A DNA stretch of 64,000 nucleotides from Kaistella sp. 97-N-M2 (lineage in GTDB: Bacteria > Bacteroidota > Bacteroidia > Flavobacteriales > Weeksellaceae): contig NZ_CP090976.1 in assembly GCF_021513235.1 (NCBI RefSeq), forward strand, positions 186,001-250,000, read 5' to 3'. The translations under genes were made by a program, and so were the position numbers. Shown here in pieces: positions 35,976-45,869 of this stretch. Position 1 is the first letter of the stretch; each line of letters opens with the position of its first letter. The notes under the pieces were generated by a model. The model was not told where the DNA came from. It worked only from the letters and a program-made list of their open reading frames with translations, and did no database searches.

Positions 35976-37055
35976 TTAACTAACTATATCCTCAAAAAGC
36001 TTCTCGTATTTTTCTAAAATAAAATTTTTTGAAAATCGGGATGAGATTGAATTTTTAATTGCGTCAGAATCATGCTTTTCATTAAGAATACGCCTGATTT
36101 TATTTGAGAACTCGTGGTGGTTTTCAATATTGGAACTTTCACCATTAATGTTGGGCTGAATAATTTCGGTAATTCCGCCCGGACAATTGTTGGCTAAAGA
36201 ATACGTACCGCAAGCTCCTGCTTCCAGTAAAACGTTCGGAAAACCTTCGTACCGGGAGGAGAGAATAAACAAATCTGCAAACTTTAAAAATTCATACGGA
36301 TTTTTTTGTTGTCCGTGAAAACTGACATTTTCTAAACCGAGATCATTTTTCATTTGGTGAAGCAATTTTTTGTCATGGCCCTCGCCTAAAATATGAAGCA
36401 GAATTGTATCATTTTTTAAGTGACTGAAAACTTTCAACAAATTATCAAAACCCTTTCTGCTAGAGAGGTTTCCGATGGCAACCACATTGTTAAAATCACC
36501 TTTAAAAAATTTGGGCTTTTCTGAAATCGCGAGTTTTCCTTTAATAAAGTCAAAATCGACCGGATTGTTGATCTTAACTACTTTCTCTTTTTTAACGTTA
36601 AAATTTTCGACGAGATCATTTTGCATATCGTCGCTCTGGCAAATGATTCTGTCAAAATTATTGTAAAACTTATAAAAAAACCGGATTTCTTTTCTGGTAA
36701 CGTGTTTCGAAACAACATTGGTTTCTCTGGCGATAAATTTTATTTTCGGAAAAAACCTGATAAATAAAGCCAAATACGCGTTGACTTCGCCAAAACCACA
36801 GAAAACAACATCGGGTTTTCTTTTGCGGATCTGCTTTAAAATTGGAAGTAAGGAATGCCTAATTCGGGGAGTTTTTATGTCGATGATTTCTACATCTTCT
36901 TTCAAAATATCTAAAAAACCGCCTTCTTTGCGCAGTAGGAGAATTGCGGGCTGAAACTTGGATCGGGGCAAATGATTTGCAATTGTGGTGACAATTCTTT
37001 CGGCGCCGCCGGTTTCGAGATCCGGAAGAATAAAAAGTATGGAAATTTTTTTCAT
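35976..37055 (-). CDS. Glycosyltransferase family 4
   Basis: A 359-residue GT-B fold glycosyltransferase of family GT4. The N-terminal donor-side loop is FILPDLETGGAERIV (about 8-22) and the C-terminal nucleotide-sugar site is FILSSRYEGFPNVLLEAGACG (about 262-282), with the E-x7-E pattern of GT4 enzymes. Full length. It stands alone with no polysaccharide cluster around it, so sugar and acceptor cannot be named. Confidence 0.92.
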   Translation of the reverse strand: MKKISILFILPDLETGGAERIVTTIANHLPRSKFQPAILLLRKEGGFLDILKEDVEIIDIKTPRIRHSLLPILKQIRKRKPDVVFCGFGEVNAYLALFIRFFPKIKFIARETNVVSKHVTRKEIRFFYKFYNNFDRIICQSDDMQNDLVENFNVKKEKVVKINNPVDFDFIKGKLAISEKPKFFKGDFNNVVAIGNLSSRKGFDNLLKVFSHLKNDTILLHILGEGHDKKLLHQMKNDLGLENVSFHGQQKNPYEFLKFADLFILSSRYEGFPNVLLEAGACGTYSLANNCPGGITEIIQPNINGESSNIENHHEFSNKIRRILNEKHDSDAIKNSISSRFSKNFILEKYEKLFEDIVS

Positions 37056-37229
37056 GAGTTTATAAAAAACCTTGTTAAGGTTTGAAACTTTGACAAGGTT
37101 AAGGTGAATTTACACTAATTCCGGAAAGTCATGTGATTGATTGGTTACGATATGATTAATAAAAACCTGTTATCTTTTGGTCAAAGAAACATACATAAAA
37201 TTGTGTAATTACTTTTCTCAGCTAAACTA

Positions 37230-37589
37230 TCAATTTGTTTTAGCATCGTTATTTTCATGATGCGGAACTCCATTCGCAACTCTTTCATCATCATCACCCG
37301 TTGAAATGTATTCTGATTTCGTATCCGAAACTACGGAAGAAGTTTCTGTTGAACCGATAGATTCAATATGCGATGCGATATTTTCCATCAGCTCGTCGGA
37401 ATTCATTCCTGCAGCAAACTGTTGATCGAAATTATTTTCAATGGCGCTCTCAGAATTAATATCTGCAATAAGGGAATTGGATTCCAGTTCCTCCTTTAAA
37501 TTGACAATTTTTCGGAGGATCTCCAAATCGTACGTATTTTCGATCCACTCAATTAGTTCATTTTTGATATCGATGATTGAATTTTCCAT
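37230..37589 (-). CDS. Small acidic protein downstream of recQ
   Basis: A 119-residue, strongly acidic protein. The N-terminus (IKNELIEWIENTYDLEILRKIVNLKEE) resembles the helical start of antitoxin-like proteins found in Bacteroidota; the rest is low-complexity, rich in Ser, Glu, Asp and Asn, and likely disordered. It starts 10 bp after the recQ stop on the same strand and so is probably co-transcribed. No toxin gene is adjacent, so an antitoxin role is only a guess. No family recognised. Confidence 0.6.
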   Translation of the reverse strand: MENSIIDIKNELIEWIENTYDLEILRKIVNLKEELESNSLIADINSESAIENNFDQQFAAGMNSDELMENIASHIESIGSTETSSVVSDTKSEYISTGDDDERVANGVPHHENNDAKTN

Positions 37590-37599
37590 GATTCACCTT

Positions 37600-39804
37600 T
37601 TAATTTGCAACGTCTGAAATAAATTTAATTCTCAGCATCCGTACTTCTTCATCGCTTAAATCGTCGCCAAATTCCGCCAAAAGAACTTTCATGCTGTCGC
37701 TTTCGCTGCTTTTCATAAAATCCATAAATTCTTCCACAACGTCTTCATCGAAATTTTCATCAATGTAATAGTCGATATTTAATTTGGTCCCCTGGTAAAC
37801 GATGCGTTCCATTTCTTTCAGCAGATCGTCCATAGAAAGATTTTTTGCTTTTGCAATATCTTCCAGATCAATCTTCTTGTCGGTACTTTGAATAATAAAA
37901 ACTTTGTGCGAAGATTTATTCGCCACCTGTTTCAGTACCATATCCTGTGTGCGTTCAATGGCATTTTCGTCTACATATTTTTTGATGAAATCGGCGAATT
38001 CCTTACCGAATTTTTTGGCTTTTCCTTCGCCCACGCCATAAATTTTACCCATTTCCTCAATGCTGACTGGATATTGCACGGTCATATCTTCCAAACTGGG
38101 ATCCATAAAAACCGTGTAGGGTGGAATGCCCTGCTTTTTTGCCACATTTTTTCGCAGTTCTTTTAACTGGCTGAATAAGTTTTCATCCAGCCCGCCACTT
38201 TGCTTTACCTGAACCTGATCGGAATCGGCTTTTGTCTGGGCCAAATTATATTCGCGGTCTTCAGCGATGCAAAACGCGTTTTTATCTTTCCCGTTGATCA
38301 CGTTCTGTCCTTTTTCAGTGACTTTCAGAACGCCGTAAGTTTCGATATCTTTCTGCAAAAAATTCTGTACGGTCGCCTGTCGGATCACAGATTTCCAAAA
38401 ATTTTCGTCTTCTTTTTTTCCAATGGCAAAATGTTTCGTCGTTTCGAGTTTGTAGGATTTGGTTACCGGATTTTCCTTTCCCACCAATACGGAAATTAAA
38501 TCTTTGGTCCTGAACTTTTCCTCCAGATCCTTCACCAGACTTAGCACCAGTTTTAATTCTTTCGTGGCATCTTTAAGCTGCGGAGGATTAACGGAATTGT
38601 CACACATTTGTGCACCATCACCATTAACAGGATCGAAAGCTTCCCCAAAATAGCACAAAATATACTGACGGCGGCTCATCGAGGTTTCGGCGTAACCCAC
38701 GACTTCATTCAAGAGTTGCAAGCCAATCTCCCGTTCGGAAACCGGTTTTTGGGCCAAAAATTTTTCTAATTTTTCAATATCTTTTGGATCATAAAAGGCC
38801 AAACAGTAACCTTCGCCGCCATCTCTGCCGGCTCTCCCCGTTTCCTGATAATAACTCTCCAGAGACTTTGGAATATCGTAATGAATAACGAAGCGCACAT
38901 CGGGTTTATCGATGCCCATCCCAAAAGCGATGGTTGCCACGATAATATCTGCTTCCTCCATGAGAAATTTATCCTGATTCATCACCCTTGTTTTTTGGTC
39001 TAAACCCGCATGGTACGGAAGTGCGTTGATGCCGTTGACCTGCAAAAGCTGCGCAAATTCTTCTACCTTTCGGCGACTCAAACAATAAACAATTCCGGAT
39101 CTTCCTTTATATTGGTTCACAAATTTAACGATCTCGCGGTCGATATTAACCTTGGGGCGAACTTCGTAAAAAAGATTGGGCCGGTTAAAACTTTCTTTAA
39201 AAACCAGGGCCTGCGACATTCCCAGCGTTTTCTGAATATCATCCTGCACTTTCGGCGTCGCCGTGGCAGTTAAAGCAATAACAGGAACATCGGCGATTTT
39301 GTCGATAATGGTTTTAAGATTGCGGTACTCGGGGCGGAAATCATGCCCCCACTCTGAAATACAGTGTGCTTCGTCGATCGCAACAAAAGAAATTTCGACG
39401 TCGCGTAGAAATTCCATGTATTCTTCTTTAATTAAAGATTCGGGTGCCACGTATAACAATTTTGTTTTACCGGCGCGTATATCGTCGAAGACCTGCTTGG
39501 TTTGCGTTTTATTTAAGGAAGAGTTCAGTACATGTGCTACACCTTCGTTGGAAGAAAGTCCGTTCACGGCATCCACCTGATTTTTCATCAGTGCAATTAA
39601 AGGAGACACCACAATAGCTGTTCCTTCACACATTAAAGCGGGAAGCTGATAACACAAGGATTTCCCACCACCTGTTGGCATTAAAACAAAAATGTCTCTA
39701 CCTTCTAATAAATTTTTGATTATATCTTCCTGCTGACCTTTAAACTTTGAAAAGCCGAAATATTTTTTGAGTTCTTTTGAGAGATCGGCACTTTTTGTTT
39801 TCAT
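37600..39804 (-). CDS. recQ: ATP-dependent DNA helicase RecQ
   Basis: A 734-residue 3'-5' DNA helicase acting in recombination and replication repair. Walker A MPTGGGKS at 42-49, DEAH at 144-147 in [18 protein letters not shown], motif [13 protein letters not shown] (about 178-187), motif [20 protein letters not shown] in two parts (about 289-307) and the [10 protein letters not shown] motif VI (about 321-330). An RQC domain with a Zn-site-like segment follows (ILCYFGE, MCDNS), then an HRDC domain (about 545-625) and an extra C-terminal helical stretch (about 640-734) beyond the E. coli form (609 residues), as is usual in Bacteroidota. Divergent from kdsD. Confidence 0.96.
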   Translation of the reverse strand: MKTKSADLSKELKKYFGFSKFKGQQEDIIKNLLEGRDIFVLMPTGGGKSLCYQLPALMCEGTAIVVSPLIALMKNQVDAVNGLSSNEGVAHVLNSSLNKTQTKQVFDDIRAGKTKLLYVAPESLIKEEYMEFLRDVEISFVAIDEAHCISEWGHDFRPEYRNLKTIIDKIADVPVIALTATATPKVQDDIQKTLGMSQALVFKESFNRPNLFYEVRPKVNIDREIVKFVNQYKGRSGIVYCLSRRKVEEFAQLLQVNGINALPYHAGLDQKTRVMNQDKFLMEEADIIVATIAFGMGIDKPDVRFVIHYDIPKSLESYYQETGRAGRDGGEGYCLAFYDPKDIEKLEKFLAQKPVSEREIGLQLLNEVVGYAETSMSRRQYILCYFGEAFDPVNGDGAQMCDNSVNPPQLKDATKELKLVLSLVKDLEEKFRTKDLISVLVGKENPVTKSYKLETTKHFAIGKKEDENFWKSVIRQATVQNFLQKDIETYGVLKVTEKGQNVINGKDKNAFCIAEDREYNLAQTKADSDQVQVKQSGGLDENLFSQLKELRKNVAKKQGIPPYTVFMDPSLEDMTVQYPVSIEEMGKIYGVGEGKAKKFGKEFADFIKKYVDENAIERTQDMVLKQVANKSSHKVFIIQSTDKKIDLEDIAKAKNLSMDDLLKEMERIVYQGTKLNIDYYIDENFDEDVVEEFMDFMKSSESDSMKVLLAEFGDDLSDEEVRMLRIKFISDVAN

Positions 39805-40013
39805 CTGTAATTTTCAATTTTATAGCCTCTTAAGCTACCCTTACCATCCATTTCGTGTACAAAATTTATTCTTTAGCATTTCATCTAAAATTGTTTATTA
39901 AATTTGCATACTATCCAAAGTTAAAGAATAATAATCGAAAAAACCAATCTTGGCCTTTAAATTTCCGGTATCTAAAGAAACAGGATCATCTAATTTTTTT
40001 CTAAACCCTCTCC

Positions 40014-40973
40014 ATGAATCAGTCTGAAATCTTGCATTTAGCAAAAAACGCCATTTCCATCGAAATTTCCGAACTTGAAAAATTAAAGGACCGCCTCAAC
40101 GAAAACTTTTTAAAATCTTTGGAAATCATTCAGTCTGCAAAGGGAAAATTGATCGTCGTCGGCATCGGGAAATCTGCGCACGTTGGCAACAAAATTGTGG
40201 CAACGCTCAACTCCACGGGAACACCGTCTCAGTTTCTTCACGCGTCAGAAGCGCTTCATGGCGATCTCGGCGTTATTCAAAAAACAGATGTCGTTTTATG
40301 CATTTCAAATTCCGGCAATTCTCCGGAAATCGTGAATCTCCTGCCTTTCCTCAAGGATTATTCTTCCGCACTCATTGGAATGACGGGAAATTTAAATTCA
40401 AAACTGGCAGAATTTTCTACCGTAGTTTTAGATTCTTCCGTCGAAATCGAAGCCTGCCCCATCAAATTAGCGCCGACAAGTTCGACCACCGTTCAGATGG
40501 CGCTGGGCGATGCGTTGGCCATTTGCCTCATGGAAATGAACGGTTTCAAAGAAAAAGATTTTGCAAAATTTCATCCGGGCGGAAGTTTAGGAAAAAACCT
40601 TACAGCAAAAGTGGAACAGTTTCTCTCTTCCCAAAAACCTCAGGTTACCGAAACAGCCGGAATCCGCGATATCATCATTTCCATCAGCGCCTCCTCCCAC
40701 GGAATTACGGTGGTTACAGAAAAAGAACAGATTATCGGCGTAATTACCGATGGCGATCTGCGCCGAATGTTGATGAGCGATCAGGACGTCTCTAAAGTGA
40801 CGGCAAAGGACATTATGAGCAAAAACCCAAAAAGCATCGACAAGTTGGCTTTGGCCAAAGAAGCTATGGCGATCTTAAAAGATAAAAATATCGGCCAGCT
40901 CATCGTTACGGAAGAGGGAAAATATTTTGGCATTATCGATATTCACCGCCTGCTGGACGAGGGAATAATCTAA
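40014..40973 (+). CDS. kdsD: Arabinose-5-phosphate isomerase (KdsD/KpsF)
   Basis: A 319-residue D-arabinose 5-phosphate isomerase that makes the precursor of Kdo, an LPS core sugar. The SIS domain (about 35-170) contains VVGIGKSAHVGNKI, LHASEALHGDLGVI and CISNSGNSPEI; the characteristic KLAPTSSTTVQMALGDALA follows (about 150-168). Two CBS domains complete it (about 205-260 and 268-319; ITDGDLRRML, IMSKNPKSI, GIIDIHRLLD). Full length. It lies 138 bp before tatC and divergent from recQ. Confidence 0.95.
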   Translation: MNQSEILHLAKNAISIEISELEKLKDRLNENFLKSLEIIQSAKGKLIVVGIGKSAHVGNKIVATLNSTGTPSQFLHASEALHGDLGVIQKTDVVLCISNSGNSPEIVNLLPFLKDYSSALIGMTGNLNSKLAEFSTVVLDSSVEIEACPIKLAPTSSTTVQMALGDALAICLMEMNGFKEKDFAKFHPGGSLGKNLTAKVEQFLSSQKPQVTETAGIRDIIISISASSHGITVVTEKEQIIGVITDGDLRRMLMSDQDVSKVTAKDIMSKNPKSIDKLALAKEAMAILKDKNIGQLIVTEEGKYFGIIDIHRLLDEGII

Positions 40974-41111
40974 AAAACATCATTTCCAGCTGAAGCCGTA
41001 CGAAAAATATTGTCGCGCGGTTTCCACCGTTATTTCATAATATTCAGTAATTTCGCAACTTTAAAACCTTTCTGGCAAGGTGTTAAAACATAAACTTTAA
41101 ACAAAAATTTC

Positions 41112-41936
41112 GTGGGCGAGAAAGAAGAAATGTCTATTTGGGGACACATTGGCGAGTTGAGAGGTCACTTAATCCGCGCAGTGATAGCGATTATTGTGGG
41201 CGGAATTATTGTCGGCTTTAATGTAAACTGGATCATGGACAACATATTTTTCGGTCCTACACGCAACGATTTTTTTACCTTTCGCGTTGTTAATCATTAT
41301 TCCCGCGAACTAATCGGTCACGACAGCATCACACTGCCCGGGCATTTTGCCGTGCAGCAGAAAAAACTCTTTCAGCAGTTCAACGTCATGATGGCCGTTT
41401 CCGTTTTTGGCGGAATGGTGCTTGCCTTTCCCTACATCATTTGGGAATTATGGCGTTTTATTTCGCCCGCGCTCCATCCTAAAGAAAGAAAAAATTCCGT
41501 CTTTCTCATCAATTTTGTCTGGATTCTTTTCATGTGCGGAATCTTATGCGGTTACTTTCTAATTTTACCCTTCGCCATCAACTTTGGCTTACTTTTCAAA
41601 ATATCCGATTCTATTACGCAGCTCTTTGATCTCAGCGACTACACGACATTATTTTTGCAGGTGGTTTTGGGGATGGGCATCGTTTTTCTTTTTCCGGTTA
41701 TCGTTTATTTCCTTACATCCATCGGAATTTTAACGCCGTTGTTTATGCGCAAGTACCGTCGTCACGCCATTGTTTTAATTATGATTGTCGCCGCGATTAT
41801 TACGCCTGCCGACGTATTGAGCATGATTATGGCTGCGCTGCCGTTGCTTTTGCTTTATGAATTCAGTATTTTGATGAGTGCGTATACCTTCAAAAAAGTT
41901 CAGAAACGAGCAGAAATGCCAGCGGAAAAATTCTAA
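41112..41936 (+). CDS. tatC: Sec-independent protein translocase TatC
   Basis: A 274-residue TatC, the membrane receptor of the twin-arginine export pathway that moves folded proteins. The hallmark N-terminal motif is MSIWGHIGELRGHLIRA, with six hydrophobic segments (about 18-40, 92-118, 138-160, 180-203, 218-232 and 236-255) and the FPYIIWELWRFISPAL loop. The start is GTG at 41112 (MGEKEEMSIW) or ATG at 41130; GTG is kept since the extra residues are acidic as in relatives. tatA is not in the window. A hairpin element follows at 41968. Confidence 0.93.
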   Translation: MGEKEEMSIWGHIGELRGHLIRAVIAIIVGGIIVGFNVNWIMDNIFFGPTRNDFFTFRVVNHYSRELIGHDSITLPGHFAVQQKKLFQQFNVMMAVSVFGGMVLAFPYIIWELWRFISPALHPKERKNSVFLINFVWILFMCGILCGYFLILPFAINFGLLFKISDSITQLFDLSDYTTLFLQVVLGMGIVFLFPVIVYFLTSIGILTPLFMRKYRRHAIVLIMIVAAIITPADVLSMIMAALPLLLLYEFSILMSAYTFKKVQKRAEMPAEKF

Positions 41937-41967
41937 TTTTTAGAAGCAGCAAAAGGGGATTGTCTTT

Positions 41968-42065
41968 CCAAATTCCGTCCCGCTCTCACTACTCGCTTCC
42001 CGAGACAAAAAAATATTTTTTTTGTCCCGGGAGAGCTCAAACAGGCCGTTCGATCGGGGCTAAAA
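41968..42065. repeat. Palindromic intergenic element, possible copy C
   Basis: On the minus strand it reads TTTTAGCCCCGATCGAACGG, then a long AT-rich hairpin (CCCGGGACAAAAAAA paired with TTTTTTGTCTCGGG) and ends GAGAGCGGGACGGAATT. The ends resemble copies A (TAGCCCTGAT) and B (GCGCGGTC), but the middle differs. It may also act as the tatC terminator. Confidence 0.45.
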
Positions 42066-42154
42066 CCTGGTTTAGATCTTCTCCGAAAGTTCAAATACCT
42101 TTTAGTATAAATTCATTCTAAGCAATATTCCAGGTAATGTAAATGGACAAAACT

Positions 42155-42580
42155 TTACTTTTCCATATAGTCTTTTAGGCTTCTTCCTAAAATATCATTC
42201 CAGCCATTTTCGAAACTTTCCTTTTGGAAATCAGGTCCTAAATGGTTGAAATTTTCCAAACCTTTGTGCGTTAACGTCACCATCGCTCCCTCACCGTCTT
42301 TTTCCAGTTCCCATTTAACAATTGATTTCTCTTTCGTAAATTCCGGATAAGTCCAGGTATGTTTCAACTTTTCATTCGGCACAATTTCTAAAATTTCACC
42401 GTGATGGTGGTATTTTTTCTCCGTTCCGGGTTCATAAAAATTAAATTCCCGATGGACGCCCAGGTCAAAATCCGAAATATCGAAATACCATTCCTTCATC
42501 TGCGCTTTGTCCGTTAAGGCTTTCCAAACCTTTTCCACGGGCGCATTAATTCGTTTTGTAACAGTTACGTTTTCATGCAT
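42155..42580 (-). CDS. SRPBCC (AHSA1-type) domain protein
   Basis: A 141-residue START/Bet v1-like protein of the AHSA1 (activator of Hsp90 homolog) group. Recognisable by VTKRINAPVEKVWKALTD (about 6-23), FDLGVHREFNFYEPG and the C-terminal ENGWNDILGRSLKDYM. Such proteins have a hydrophobic ligand cavity but mostly no assigned function. Full length; monocistronic. Confidence 0.88.
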   Translation of the reverse strand: MHENVTVTKRINAPVEKVWKALTDKAQMKEWYFDISDFDLGVHREFNFYEPGTEKKYHHHGEILEIVPNEKLKHTWTYPEFTKEKSIVKWELEKDGEGAMVTLTHKGLENFNHLGPDFQKESFENGWNDILGRSLKDYMEK

Positions 42581-42767
42581 GATTTTATGTTTTTTGGTTT
42601 AAATAAAGTTACCAATTTTTCACTATGCAAGAAAATAGAGCGTTTAATATTTACTTTAAGCCTTTTAAACTACATTTGGAAATGTTAAAAGTAAAATGCT
42701 CCTTTAATCGTCTTCCTTTTAAGATCACCTTTAATAACCACCAATTTTGAAACTACCCCTAAAAATT

Positions 42768-43865
42768 ATGATTGTATTTTTGCTTTTGCTCGGCCTGCTT
42801 GCAGCGGCAGTTTTCCTCTTTCTCCAACAGCCGCAATTTGGGAAAGCACCCAGCGGACAACGATTGGAGCGCATTAAGAAATCGCCGCACTATCATAAAA
42901 ACAAATTCGATAATCTCAGTTTCACGCCGCAACTCGCGGAAAACGCTTCTACGCCAGGCGTTATTTTTCGCTTTCTTTTCGAGAAAAGCAAAAACTTAAC
43001 ACCGAAACAGGCTTTCAACTTCGTCAAAACCGATCTGAAAGATTTAGATCCCACGGAAAACATCTACGTTTGGATGGGTCATTCCTCTTACTTCATTCAA
43101 ATTGATGGTAAAAAAATTCTGGTCGATCCTGTTTTTAACGGGAACGCCTCGCCGCTTTCTTTCACAACAAAAGCTTTCGCCGGCACCGATCTGTATACAG
43201 CCGACGATATTCCAGAGCTCGATTACCTCATCATCACGCATGATCATTGGGATCACCTGGATTTTGAAACGGTTAAAAAGCTCGATTATAAAGTTAAAAC
43301 TGTCATCACTGGTCTGGGAACCGGCGAACATCTGGAATCCTGGAACTACGATCCAAAGAAAATCATCGAACTCGACTGGGGCGAAAATTTTGATTTAGAA
43401 AATGGTTTCAAAGTTTATGCAGAAACCGCCCGCCATTTTTCGGGCCGAAGTTTTACACGTAACCAGGCCATCTGGGCAAGTTTTGTTTTCGAAACACCTC
43501 AACGCAAAATTTACATCGGCGGCGATTCCGGTTTTGATGATCATTTTGAAAAAATCGGTAAAAAACATGGCGGCTTCGATTTGGCTATTCTGGAAAATGG
43601 GCAGTACAACAAGGATTGGCGGTACATTCACATGATGCCGGAAGAATTTTTCGTGGCTGTAAAAAACCTCAGCGCCAAACGCATCATTCCCGTGCACAAT
43701 TCCAAATTTGCCCTCGCGCTGCACGGCTGGAAAGAAACTTTGGAAAAAATTTCACTCTTAAACGAAAAAGAAAATTTACGGCTGATTACCCCTAAGCCGG
43801 GCCAAAAAGTAATGTGGGAAGATGATGCAAAAACCTACGAAAAATGGTGGCAAAATTACGAATGA
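42768..43865 (+). CDS. MBL-fold metallohydrolase, UlaG/NAPE-PLD-like
   Basis: A 365-residue protein (372 if the TTG at 42747 is used) with an N-terminal membrane segment (MIVFLLLLGLLAAAVFLFL) and a metallo-beta-lactamase domain. The zinc motif THDHWDHLD is present (HxHxDH), preceded by VWMGHSSYFIQIDGKKILVDPVF in two parts; YIGGDSGFDDHFEKIG supplies the bridging Asp and IPVHNSKF the last His. This arrangement fits the UlaG/NAPE-phospholipase D-like branch. The enzyme probably sits on the outer face of the inner membrane; substrate unknown. Confidence 0.85.
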   Translation: MIVFLLLLGLLAAAVFLFLQQPQFGKAPSGQRLERIKKSPHYHKNKFDNLSFTPQLAENASTPGVIFRFLFEKSKNLTPKQAFNFVKTDLKDLDPTENIYVWMGHSSYFIQIDGKKILVDPVFNGNASPLSFTTKAFAGTDLYTADDIPELDYLIITHDHWDHLDFETVKKLDYKVKTVITGLGTGEHLESWNYDPKKIIELDWGENFDLENGFKVYAETARHFSGRSFTRNQAIWASFVFETPQRKIYIGGDSGFDDHFEKIGKKHGGFDLAILENGQYNKDWRYIHMMPEEFFVAVKNLSAKRIIPVHNSKFALALHGWKETLEKISLLNEKENLRLITPKPGQKVMWEDDAKTYEKWWQNYE

Positions 43866-43977
43866 GGTAAAATTGATAGGGTTGAAAGATCCAGTTTCTT
43901 TTTCGGCTTGAAGATTTTCGGCGAAAATTTCCTAACTTCGGTCAAATGAGCGGGGCAAATCCGTGAAAACTTTTAGT

Positions 43978-44742
43978 ATGAAAAAGACCTGTCAAATCGC
44001 CAACGGAATCGCTGCGGTTTTCACCATTATATTCAATTACTTAAGCAACACGGGCATTTTTGCGGGGAAAACTATTGGTGATGTCTCAAAGGAGATCGAA
44101 AATTTGTTTACGCCTGCGGGTTACGCCTTTTCAATTTGGGGCCTTATATATTTGCTTCTACTGGGCTTTGTTATTTACTCCGGTCGCAGTTTATTTCAAC
44201 CTAGAAGCACCGAAGCTGATGGATTTGTCGAAAAGATCGGTTGGTGGTTTGTTCTGACCTGCGTCGCCAACTGCGCGTGGATCGTCACGTGGCTTTACGG
44301 TTACACGGGCTTTTCCGTGCTTATCATGACCGTATTTCTGGTAGCCTTGCTGAAAATTTTGGTGGAAGCTTTGAAATACAAGTCCGGAGCTGCGCAAAAA
44401 TGGTTGATCAATATACCCTTTCAAATTTATGCCGGTTGGGTAAGTGTCGCGCTCATCGCGGCAGCCGCGGCATGGCTCACCAAAATTGAGTGGAGCGCCT
44501 GGGGAATTTCGGAAATCAGCTGGACGATCATTATGATCTTCATTGCTGTCCTGATCAATTTGTATATGACGTGGAAGAAGGATGCGCCCGTTTTTGCCTT
44601 CGCAGCCGTTTGGGCTTTGATTGCAATTGCAGTTGCCAACAAAAGCGGAAGTGACGAAATTTATACCGTGGCACTTTTGTCCGCGGTACTTCTTTTTCTA
44701 AGCAGCTGCGTTCATCTTAACAAAAGAAGAACGCTTATTTAA
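43978..44742 (+). CDS. TspO/tryptophan-rich sensory protein-like membrane protein
   Basis: A 254-residue integral membrane protein with about seven hydrophobic segments and many Trp residues. Segments such as PAGYAFSIWGLIYLLL, WLYGYTGFSV and PFQIYAGWVSVALIA recall TspO/MBR proteins, but it is longer than classic TspO (about 160 residues, five helices), like the long bacterial relatives. TspO proteins bind porphyrins and lipids; function here is not known. The ATG at 43978 (MKKTCQIANG) is chosen over the GTG at 43963. Confidence 0.7.
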   Translation: MKKTCQIANGIAAVFTIIFNYLSNTGIFAGKTIGDVSKEIENLFTPAGYAFSIWGLIYLLLLGFVIYSGRSLFQPRSTEADGFVEKIGWWFVLTCVANCAWIVTWLYGYTGFSVLIMTVFLVALLKILVEALKYKSGAAQKWLINIPFQIYAGWVSVALIAAAAAWLTKIEWSAWGISEISWTIIMIFIAVLINLYMTWKKDAPVFAFAAVWALIAIAVANKSGSDEIYTVALLSAVLLFLSSCVHLNKRRTLI

Positions 44743-44794
44743 ACATTCTTTTCTCCGTTGATAAAATTTGATTTTAAATTTTAAATTATCCAAA

Positions 44795-45799
44795 ATGAAA
44801 CTCAAAAACATCAAATATCTGTTTATCCTTTTGCTTTCGGTTTCGCTGAATGCACAGGATCTCTCGAAATTAAAACCCTTAGATGCAGAACTTACCACCG
44901 TTACGTATCCTTTTCCCGTGACGGTGAAAATGCTAAAAAATCAAGGTCAGGAACTGAAAATGGTTTACATGGATGACCAACCGGAAAAGCCCAATGGAAA
45001 AACGGTCGTTCTGCTGCACGGCAAAAACTTTAACGGTTATTATTTTGAGGAAACCGCGAAAGCGTTGCTGAAAGAAGGGTTTCGCGTCATCATGCCGGAT
45101 CAGATCGGTTTTGGGAAATCTTCCAAACCAAAACAATATCAGTTCAGTTTCCAGCAACTGGCGGAGAACACAAAATCGATTCTGGATGATTTAAAAATTG
45201 AAAAATTTATTCTTCTTGGCCATTCGATGGGTGGAATGCTGGCGACGAAAATGGCAGTGATGTATCCGGAAAGTATTGACAAATTAATTCTTGAAAATCC
45301 GATTGGACTGGAAGATTACCGCGACTTGTCACCCTATCAAAACATCGATAAACAATATGCGGCAGAACTTAAAAACACCTATCAATCCTATAAAGATTAT
45401 CAACTTAAATTTTATTACGACGGAAAATGGAAACCCGAATATGAAAAATGGCTTAACCTCGTGGCGGGCTGGACGATCTCTAACGATTTCCCGATCACGG
45501 CGTGGGATGCAGCCCTGACTTCAGATATGATTTACACGCAGCCGGTTGTGGATGATTTCGAAAAAATAACAGTTCCTACCCTTTTGATCATCGGAACGCG
45601 CGACCGAACGGCGATAGGAAAAGCCAACGCGCCGAAAGACCTGCAGCCGTTGATGGGACTGTATGAAAATTTAGGGAAAGCAACGCAGAAAAAAATTAAG
45701 AACTCGAAGCTGGTTGAGCTGGAAAACGTGGGACATTTGCCACACATCGAAGTTTTTGAGCGCTTCATCAGGCCTCTGCTGGAATTTGTGAAAAATTAA
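44795..45799 (+). CDS. Alpha/beta hydrolase, exported
   Basis: A 334-residue alpha/beta-hydrolase with a signal peptide (MKLKNIKYLFILLLSVSLNAQ). The catalytic triad is readable: S144 in LLGHSMGG, D270 in GTRDRTA and H314 in NVGHLPH. The oxyanion HG motif is in VVLLHGKNFNG (about 71-81), and PDQIGFGKS (about 101-109) is the usual cap-side motif. It is probably a periplasmic esterase-like hydrolase; the substrate is unknown. The ATG at 44795 is chosen over the TTG at 44768 because it begins the signal peptide. Confidence 0.88.
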   Translation: MKLKNIKYLFILLLSVSLNAQDLSKLKPLDAELTTVTYPFPVTVKMLKNQGQELKMVYMDDQPEKPNGKTVVLLHGKNFNGYYFEETAKALLKEGFRVIMPDQIGFGKSSKPKQYQFSFQQLAENTKSILDDLKIEKFILLGHSMGGMLATKMAVMYPESIDKLILENPIGLEDYRDLSPYQNIDKQYAAELKNTYQSYKDYQLKFYYDGKWKPEYEKWLNLVAGWTISNDFPITAWDAALTSDMIYTQPVVDDFEKITVPTLLIIGTRDRTAIGKANAPKDLQPLMGLYENLGKATQKKIKNSKLVELENVGHLPHIEVFERFIRPLLEFVKN

Positions 45800-45869
45800 T
45801 CAACCTAAGATTTCCCCGCACGGAAGTCTTTTTTTATTTTCCTAAATTTACGCTTACTAAAAATAAAGA

